Assembly: GCF_032854445.1 (NCBI RefSeq)
Contig: NC_088295.1
Location: forward strand, 96,281,805 to 96,345,804
Length of the DNA stretch: 64,000 nt
Direction: 5' to 3'
Source: Liolophura sinensis
Taxonomy: Eukaryota; Mollusca; Polyplacophora; Chitonida; Chitonidae
The notes below the pieces were generated by a model. The model saw only the letters and a program-made list of their open reading frames with translations, searched no databases and was not told the DNA's origin. This document shows positions 60,601 to 64,000 of the stretch, piece by piece. The first letter of the stretch is position 1. Each line of letters opens with the position of its first letter. A program made the position numbers and the translations under genes.

Positions 60601-62926
60601 TTCCTCGCTTCAATTTCGCTCTGAAGTCTCAATTTCTTCAATTCGAACACTTTCATTTTCCCTTTCTCTAAACAACCTTTCATTTTCCCTTTCTTTAAAC
60701 AATCTTTCATTTTCCTTAAACAATCTTTCTTTTTCTTTAAAGAATTTTTCATCTTCCTTTTCTTTAAACAATCTTTCATTTTCCTTTTCCTTCAGTTCAA
60801 ATTCCTTCAGTTCAAACTCCTTCAGTCTTATTACAGTGGAGTCATCGCCCTCAGGCCTGTACGCATCTAATGCACTTTCATCAAACTCCTGTAATTCTAC
60901 CAAACATTTAGCAATACTAAACTGTATATCTTTCTTGCGTAAGGATCTTCTGATATTAAGATTCAGGTACTTGCTTAAAGCATACAAATCATTCTTATTT
61001 AACACATCAAAAATGTCCTGATCTGGTGCTTCCATAAACTCGTTGGGCTTAAAACCCGACATGATGAATAAAATCTGCTGACAAAATTTACTACAAAGTC
61101 AAAGACTAGACAAACGACACAACTTACACAAAATCCTTTCAATTCAAATTCAAATTCACTTCCCGGACGACCCAAACTGCCTGTATTATAAAGAGATTGC
61201 TTGTTCGAAATACACGACAGTTTAGCCGCACAAAAAAAGTAACCAAAACCAGCAGATTTTATTTTACAACAATTTATTAGGTTTAACAAGGACAGATAAC
61301 AAGACTTATACAAATGCTACAGTACTTACGTTTAACAAGAAAGGATAACAGTATCTATACAAATACTAAAGTACTTACATGTACAACGGTGTCAAGTCCA
61401 AACGGACGCATATATTCCATAATATATACCACACAAGCATAAATGCTCGGAGGCAAATTCACAAGCGGGAAAATCCACAGTATAACTGAGTGTATGACGA
61501 AATATACACAAAATTCCACAGACAGGGTCCGTGTACTAATAAGCACTGTGTACACAAGAGCACAAATTAAATATACAAGTTCAGACTGAACAAGTCCTCG
61601 GTGGAGATAGGATATAGCAAAGCCAGAGGCTATAAAGACACCAAAATTCAGCACAAAAAGGATACTAAAGTAACACACAGCGAAAGCATCCAAACTCTCA
61701 ATAATTCTTTCTCCCCCTTTGACCTGCTTTCATAGGTCTTATATAGCCTGGTGGAATTGTCTAGAATAAGAAAATTCCTGAACACTTGATGTAAACAAAC
61801 AGGCAGCGAACTGAGCGTATTCTGGAACATTCTAAGGTAGAGGCAGACAGCAGGCCCTGAACTTGGCATATGTAGACAGTGGCAAGCTAAATTTAGAAGC
61901 TGACGGCATTTGTGCACATAACACAATTCTCATACATTTTTAAGGGCCTCAGTTCCTACGGTTGACCTCCACCCAACGTGAACACCACAACACGTACATA
62001 ACCTGAAATTTAAGTCTAAGGATGGTTGTATTTACTGATATGTAGAGAACTCTGCCATCCCGGATAACATGTGCATCTGATCATCACTCTGTATCATAGC
62101 TACCCCAGGCCAGTAGTTCGTTGCAGGTAACAAACCCTGATTTTTGAAGTTGGGTCAGTCGATCGGCATTTTTTTTTTTTTTTTTTTTTTTTAAAGTAAT
62201 TCCTGGCCCGGATAATCTGGATGCTAATTAAACTATCGTGGGTCCACTTCTCGTCACCTGCTTCAGGGCATACATTTCAGATTTGAAATGCTCTTTAAAA
62301 ATATAACCAAGTTCTTTCACACTGAAGTGAAATATTCCTTTTTGATTCTGGATCCAACATTAAATTTGAGTGAATTTATGAACTTTATACCTAAACAGCT
62401 GAAGTTGAAAGGCACCAGTGGCTTTCGCCACTGTGGCGAAGGGACATCAATTTGCTTTTGCCACGCAGAAATTATATTCACCAAAACTGATGTTGCAAAT
62501 GGCTAGTCGAAGCCTAGCGACTAAGTCAATTATCTGAGTCTTGTAATGAATTGGGGCCGTTTCATTTATTTTTTTATTTTGTATTTTATTTGTTTTTGTG
62601 GTTTTTTTTTTTATGCAAAGGGCGATTCGAGGGAACGGCAGCGCTGATAATTGCCCTTTTGACTTCGCACTGTGTTCTAGGGGAATATGCCTCGTATGAA
62701 CATGTAAAATAGCAGGACAGCATGTGGAAATTAACAAAGCTGAAGGTTATCTGTATGAAATATTCCTCTTAAATGCATTCTAACTTCTTATGTTTTCGTC
62801 TAGGCTGACAAACTCTTATCTCAGGATTTTAAAGGCATGCTAGACAATATCATCAATCATTTACCCAACAAGCGACAGATCCTGTTATACTCTGCAACGT
62901 TTCCTGTCACAGTTGAGCAGTTCATG
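36525..62926 (+). CDS. DDX6: DDX6/Me31B/Dhh1-type DEAD-box RNA helicase; 6 coding exons, C-terminus off window
   Basis: DDX6-family helicases repress translation and promote decapping in P-bodies, acting with CNOT1, PATL1, EDC3 and 4E-T. Coding exons are 36612-36688, 43594-43654, 48761-48995, 52567-52709, 54316-54410 and 62804-62926. The product has a short N-terminus (about 46 residues), a Q motif (GWEKPSPIQ), motif I (AKNGTGKT), Ia (PTRELALQ), GG (TTGGTNL), Ib (TPGR), II (DE|AD, split by intron 5) and III ([12 protein letters not shown]). The [20 protein letters not shown] segment is specific to the DDX6 family. The second RecA domain, about 200 residues, is right of the window. Exon 4 lacks one base near 52,649, so as written the frame is lost. 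Either an assembly error or an inactivating mutation could explain this; conservation elsewhere favours error. Confidence 0.93.
36612..36688 (+). CDS. DDX6: DDX6 coding exon 1
   Basis: Starts at ATGGCAACT in context CAATATGG (A at -3, G at +4). It encodes [20 protein letters not shown], then EQKTN, and ends in phase 2 at the donor GTACGT. The next exon supplies the last base of an Asn codon. The N-terminal tail of DDX6 proteins is poorly conserved, so the call rests on the start context, donor and phase. Confidence 0.78.
36870..37140 (+). repeat. Two adjacent tRNA-like SINE heads
   Basis: The first (GTTGCCGAGGGGTTATCCTG, GACCCAGGAGCC) matches the head of family 1. The second (GGTGGTCTAATGGTCAGAGC, GACCCAGGATCAGATCAGGG, CCTCACTTGAAGCAGAG) resembles the head and body of family 2. 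The A- and B-box-like blocks are present, but I find no foldable tRNA. Confidence 0.5.
37450..38660 (+). repeat. Dispersed repeat D, copy 2
   Basis: GTGAAGAAATTGCCGGAAGT, TTTTGTGATGTTTTCTTCAT, GTTATCAAATGCGCTTGC and CACTTCAGATTCGTACTATA match copy 3 (63,030 onward) and copy 1 (27,560-28,800) in the same order and strand. Confidence 0.65.
38885..39407. repeat. 62/48-bp minisatellite, about 9 copies
   Basis: The unit reads GTCTGCCACACACATTGTCT, CCCATGTAGTTTTATTGAGA, GCGCATAAATCTGCATGTAT, GA. Some copies lack the 14-bp AAATCTGCATGTAT-like segment, giving a 48-bp short form. Confidence 0.94.
39770..42790. repeat. 86/89-bp minisatellite, about 34 copies, with a hairpin in each unit
   Basis: The unit reads GTGAGCTGTTTGTAGCTCAC, GTGGCTGTTACTGACAAGAA, GCACTGTTGAGAGTAGTGTA, CAATGAGAGAGATTGTCACA, ATTTAT. 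An 89-bp form has GATTCTGTCAC in place of GATTGTCAC. GTGAGCT and AGCTCAC form a perfect 7-bp stem around GTTTGT. Edge units at both ends are more diverged, and the right end runs into a GA microsatellite near 42,750. Located in DDX6 intron 1. Confidence 0.96.
43594..43654 (+). CDS. DDX6: DDX6 coding exon 2
   Basis: Follows the acceptor TACTTTTCAG and ends at the donor GTGAGT. It encodes [20 protein letters not shown], matching the W-K-x-x-L-x-L-P-P-K-D segment that precedes the helicase core in DDX6 proteins. It enters in phase 2 and leaves in phase 0. Confidence 0.95.
43655..48760. other. DDX6 intron 2
   Basis: About 5.1 kb, mostly unique AT-rich sequence. A four-copy ~20-bp repeat (GCGTGATCCTTGCCTTTGCA type) lies at about 46,995-47,070. 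No exon or RNA gene is seen. Confidence 0.65.
46995..47070. repeat. About 20-bp tandem repeat, 4 copies
   Basis: TGCCTTTGCATGATCCT, TGCCTTTGCGTGATCCT, TGCCCATTGCGTGATCCT and TGCCTTTGCATGATCCT in a row. Confidence 0.85.
48761..48995 (+). CDS. DDX6: DDX6 coding exon 3 (Q motif and motif I)
   Basis: Between the acceptor TTGAACAG and the donor GTATGT. It encodes [20 protein letters not shown], then [20 protein letters not shown] and [20 protein letters not shown], ending KDEVQ plus one base. The Q motif and the ATP-binding Walker A (AKNGTGKT) are both intact. Confidence 0.97.
48996..52566. other. DDX6 intron 3
   Basis: About 3.6 kb. The left 2.5 kb is AT-rich with poly-T runs near 49,600 and no other feature seen. 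The right 1.07 kb is the 30-bp acceptor-derived array. Confidence 0.75.
51497..52566 (+). repeat. 30-bp minisatellite of about 35 copies derived from the exon 4 splice acceptor
   Basis: The unit consists of CTTGTTTGCAG followed by CTATGGTGGTGGCGCC and a short linker. The true junction is CTTGTTTACAG followed by CTATGATCATTGTGCC (exon 4). The match covers 13 intronic and 16 exonic bases, nearly the whole unit. Copies grade toward the exon: at 52,452 one reads CTATCATCATTGTGCC, one mismatch from the exon. Every unit therefore carries a potential AG acceptor in the correct context. Unit length is mostly 30, with some 27-, 28- and 31-nt variants that change frame. Confidence 0.96.
52567..52709 (+). 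CDS. DDX6: DDX6 coding exon 4 (motif Ia), with one-base deletion
   Basis: After the acceptor TGTTTACAG it encodes [20 protein letters not shown] then LANIL. In the +1 register the family sequence continues as [20 protein letters not shown] to the donor GTGAGA. The exon is 143 nt, whereas its flanking phases (1 and 1) require 144. One base is missing near 52,649 (GCAAAG then TCATGG). Read without correction, the frame stops at a TGA at 52,677. Confidence 0.92.
52710..54315. other. DDX6 intron 4
   Basis: About 1.6 kb. It contains a reversed tRNA-like SINE head at about 53,400-53,465 (ACCACTTGGCCACAGTGACC) and the 73-bp array. The rest is unique. Confidence 0.7.
53621..54020. repeat. 73-bp tandem repeat, about 5.5 copies
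   Basis: The unit reads GAACGTGTGGATCCACTAAT, ATGTGGCCTGGACAGGTAAC, TTTGTGGTCAACACAGCTAT, AGTTAGTAAAACT. It includes a donor-like GACAG|GTAACT with downstream TTGTGG, loosely like the exon 4 donor region (GACCCAG|GTGAGAAAGTTGTGG). Confidence 0.95.
54316..54410 (+). CDS. DDX6: DDX6 coding exon 5 (motif Ib and first half of DEAD box)
   Basis: Acceptor TTTTCTTCCAG, donor GTAAGT. It encodes [20 protein letters not shown], then [12 protein letters not shown], and ends in phase 0 exactly after Asp-Glu of the DEAD box. Confidence 0.96.
55585..55588. repeat. Target-site duplication, left copy (CAAT)
   Basis: CAAT directly precedes the TGTTACG LTR terminus and matches CAAT at 61,924-61,927 directly after the other terminus. 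Four bases alone is weak, but both sit exactly at the LTR ends. Confidence 0.7.
55589..56353 (-). repeat. 3' LTR of the retrotransposon
   Basis: 765 bp from TGTTACGACCCAAAACTGCC to GGCATTTGTGCACATAACA on the plus strand. It is homologous over its full length to 61,163-61,923, with scattered substitutions and one-base indels. It contains no coding domain. A purine-rich tract in element orientation (CTTGAAGGGTGGGTG) lies immediately inside it at about 56,354-56,368. Confidence 0.92.
56466..56690 (-). pseudogene. Retrotransposon RNase H, C-terminal part
   Basis: An open segment of 74 codons with [13 protein letters not shown] and [16 protein letters not shown], typical of the C-terminal half of gypsy RNase H. 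The upstream half is out of frame between here and 57,129. It would degrade the RNA of RNA:DNA hybrids during reverse transcription. Confidence 0.85.
56691..57136 (-). pseudogene. RT thumb / RNase H linker, frameshifted
   Basis: Frame fragments include [20 protein letters not shown] and NKRQLKRF (56,944-57,129), the usual thumb/connection sequence after the RT core. Frame changes on both sides separate it from the RT and the RNase H segments. Confidence 0.75.
57137..57898 (-). pseudogene. Retrotransposon reverse transcriptase
   Basis: A 253-codon open segment. It has [16 protein letters not shown], then [60 protein letters not shown] and the catalytic HVYIDDIIF (YIDD, with the two metal-binding aspartates). 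The motif set is that of Ty3/gypsy RT. It stops at 57,137, where a frameshift separates the RNase H region. It lies downstream of integrase in element orientation. Confidence 0.93.
57899..58299 (-). pseudogene. Integrase-to-RT linker, frame-disrupted
   Basis: About 400 bp between the integrase and RT open segments with no continuous frame. Short pieces such as [20 protein letters not shown] (about 58,020-58,080) suggest the C-terminal domain of integrase or the linker, broken by indels. Confidence 0.5.
58300..59382 (-). pseudogene. Retrotransposon integrase
   Basis: A 360-codon open segment. The N-terminal HHCC zinc finger is seen as [20 protein letters not shown] followed by CKSCHTC. The catalytic D,D,E residues sit in [22 protein letters not shown] and [12 protein letters not shown]. 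The C-terminal [15 protein letters not shown] resembles the segment after the core in gypsy integrases. The domain itself looks intact. About 90 residues N-terminal to the zinc finger form a variable linker after the protease. Confidence 0.95.
59474..59818 (-). pseudogene. Retrotransposon aspartic protease, with gag end
   Basis: A 114-codon segment. The active-site motif is [13 protein letters not shown]. Upstream, [20 protein letters not shown] is the tail of a gag zinc knuckle. A frame change near 59,830 separates it from the preceding gag segment. Confidence 0.85.
59760..60077 (-). pseudogene. Retrotransposon gag, nucleocapsid region
   Basis: A basic, Pro/Asn/Gln-rich segment ([20 protein letters not shown]) leads to a zinc knuckle. 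That knuckle is readable only by shifting frame near 59,830, and its second Cys codon appears as Tyr (TAC). The nucleocapsid is therefore decayed. Confidence 0.65.
60252..61062 (-). pseudogene. Retrotransposon gag, N-terminal and capsid region, frameshifted
   Basis: Opens with [20 protein letters not shown], then a long Lys/Glu-rich repeat ([15 protein letters not shown]) predicted to be a coiled coil. The frame is lost near 60,640. The other frame continues with [16 protein letters not shown], then [18 protein letters not shown] and [18 protein letters not shown], a gypsy-type capsid domain, to about 60,252. Confidence 0.8.
60640..60830. repeat. Degenerate internal repeat in gag (Lys/Glu coiled coil)
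   Basis: TTTAAACAATCTTTCATTTTC-like units of about 24-33 bp recur five to six times. This repeat is the likely site of the gag frameshift. Confidence 0.75.
61163..61923 (-). repeat. 5' LTR of the retrotransposon
   Basis: About 761 bp homologous to 55,589-56,353. The outer end is perfect (GTGCACATAACA, then CAAT). At the inner edge the four terminal bases expected from the other LTR (TGTT on the plus strand) read CCGG. No clear tRNA primer-binding site follows, so this junction is altered. Confidence 0.88.
61924..62803. other. DDX6 intron 5, right flank
   Basis: Starts with the CAAT target duplication. It contains a run of about 23 T near 62,170 and no recognised exon up to the exon 6 acceptor TTTTCGTCTAG. 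Confidence 0.6.
62804..62926 (+). CDS. DDX6: DDX6 coding exon 6 (rest of DEAD box and motif III)
   Basis: 41 codons in phase 0. It encodes [20 protein letters not shown], then [20 protein letters not shown] and M, ending at the donor GTAAGT. The ADKLLSQDF and SATFP motifs are typical of DDX6. Confidence 0.97.
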
Positions 62927-64000
62927 GTAAGTTTATCTAAGAATGTTTGTATATTATGTGTGTACATTACACTATTATAGTGGTGGTGGGAAGAAGAAAG
63001 TTTTTTATGGGTCTGTTGGTGAGAATCACTAGAGACCCATTACAGGGGCATGAAAGAATGTGAAGAAATTGCCGGAAGTACTGTCACCTAAGTACGACAT
63101 GTTGGTTCGCTTTGCGAAATAGGCTTTGTGTTATGGTCAAGTATAAGCCTCCTTTTGTGATGTTTTCTTCATTGTTTTGTTTGGATTTACATGTTTTGAT
63201 TATGCATTGAATAAAAATTTTAGTTACGTTTGGAGTCGGCCTTTTATTTATTGTTCGTTTAATTTCGTGTCACCAAAGTGTATTGAATGCGCTTGCACTA
63301 TTTTAAGGATCGCAATGGTAAATGTCACCTACCAGTCAGCAGTGATTGCCTGTGATAGCATATGTAGTGAAAAGATTTACACCATGTAAAGTAGCCTACA
63401 TTCATGTATTAAACAGCTTCTAATGATTTTTAGACCTACCTTACATGTGCTGAGCGCTTTGTGAGTCACCAAAATGGTGAAAATAAAGAATGTCAATGTT
63501 ATCAGACAGAGAGTATGCCTTTTGACCTTGACCCAGTGTTACAGATAAGGAGTGTGCAGGTCTAAATGCACTTAAAAATTAGATGATATGCTTTTAACAG
63601 TAAAACAGCATACTGAATATGCATGACGATTTGTGTGTATGCCTAAATGCCTGAAAGCTGTAACGTACATGCAAGATTTAAAGCAAACAGCCCTGTCAAA
63701 ATCGAAAGTAGATCTCCAAAGTAGTTTATGTGTGCGATGCTCTCCATGACTTGTTAAGTTTGGAGAAACTGAAGGTTGACTACCGGCAGTCGTGGAGAAT
63801 GACTACTGTGAAATTAGAAGTTGTTGCATTCTGTAGCATGTGGCATGAAGATGTAGCAAGAGTTCAAAAAAAAAAAAAAAATGGTCATTTGAGTTGATTT
63901 ACAGCAAGTTCTGCTATTGTACTGCATGAAAACATCCTAATATTGCCCCCAATGGATGGTTATAATTCTACACCGATCGTCAGTTATTTGTGCTATGTTA
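62927..64000. other. DDX6 intron 6, cut by right window edge
   Basis: No exon is seen up to the right window edge. Nearly all of it is dispersed repeat D copy 3. Confidence 0.7.
63030..64000 (+). repeat. Dispersed repeat D, copy 3, cut by right edge
   Basis: GTGAAGAAATTGCCGGAAGT, TTTTGTGATGTTTTCTTCAT, GATTTAAAGCAAACAGCCCT and GTCGTGGAGAATGACTACTG match the copies at 37,450 and 27,560. This one has a short insertion containing AAGTACGACATGTTGG that copy 2 lacks. Confidence 0.65.

Larger units (their letters stand above)
55589..61923 (-). mobile_element. LTR retrotransposon, Ty3/gypsy-like with Gmr1-type domain order
   Basis: A 6,335-bp element on the minus strand, antisense to DDX6. Both outer ends show TGTTA...TAACA termini. 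The 4-bp target duplication CAAT lies at 55,585-55,588 and 61,924-61,927. Order in element orientation: 5' LTR, gag, zinc knuckle remnant, aspartic protease, integrase, reverse transcriptase, RNase H, purine-rich tract, 3' LTR. The integrase and RT sequences are gypsy-like, but integrase comes before RT, as in the Gmr1-like lineage. Several frameshifts break gag and pol, so the copy cannot make its proteins as written. It inserted as one event and decayed later. Confidence 0.9.
54411..62803. other. DDX6 intron 5, holding the LTR retrotransposon
   Basis: An 8.4-kb intron that interrupts the DEAD box. It contains a repeat E copy (54,505-54,650) and the retroelement at 55,589-61,923. Poly-T runs lie at about 62,170-62,192. 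A unique flank of about 850 bp precedes exon 6. Confidence 0.8.

Overview
The window is eukaryotic genomic DNA, most probably from a mollusc. The intron-rich genes, the abundant TAGGCCTAC-like motifs and GGAGGTAACTC words, and SINE-like tails ending in a 'GTACGACGTTAAACCC...CACTCACTCAC' pattern all fit molluscan genomes. The molluscan call is an inference; no species can be named. Only two cellular genes can be supported. They are arranged head to head, and both run off the window.

Left half (about 1-29,813, minus strand): fibrillarin (FBL), the snoRNP 2'-O-methyltransferase. Seven coding exons are visible, from the ATG at 29,813 to residue 224. All junctions agree in phase. The last ~90 residues lie left of the window. 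About 0.67 kb of coding sequence is spread over more than 27 kb, because the introns are filled with minisatellites.

Middle (29,814-36,524): FBL upstream region, SINE-like repeats, and the unmapped 5' end of the second gene.

Right half (36,525-62,926, plus strand): a DDX6/Me31B/Dhh1-type DEAD-box RNA helicase. Six coding exons are visible, from the ATG at 36,612 to the SAT motif. The C-terminal RecA-like domain lies right of the window. Exon 4 is one base short of the length its flanking splice phases require, so the frame is broken there by a real mutation or an assembly error. Intron 5 separates DE from AD of the DEAD box and contains a complete but decayed 6.3-kb LTR retrotransposon at 55,589-61,923 on the minus strand. 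It is Ty3/gypsy-like in sequence, but its integrase lies upstream of its reverse transcriptase, the domain order of Gmr1-like elements.

About 15 kb (roughly a quarter) of the window is tandem repeat: at least 16 arrays with units of 20-89 bp. The most unusual observation is that two of the arrays are amplified intron/exon acceptor junctions. The 83-bp array beside FBL exon 7 and the 30-bp array beside DDX6 exon 4 each carry, in every unit, a copy of the real 3' splice site plus the first ~16-35 nt of the adjoining exon. Each true acceptor is therefore preceded by about 35-45 decoys. Other arrays near exons show weaker resemblance to splice junctions and should be tested.
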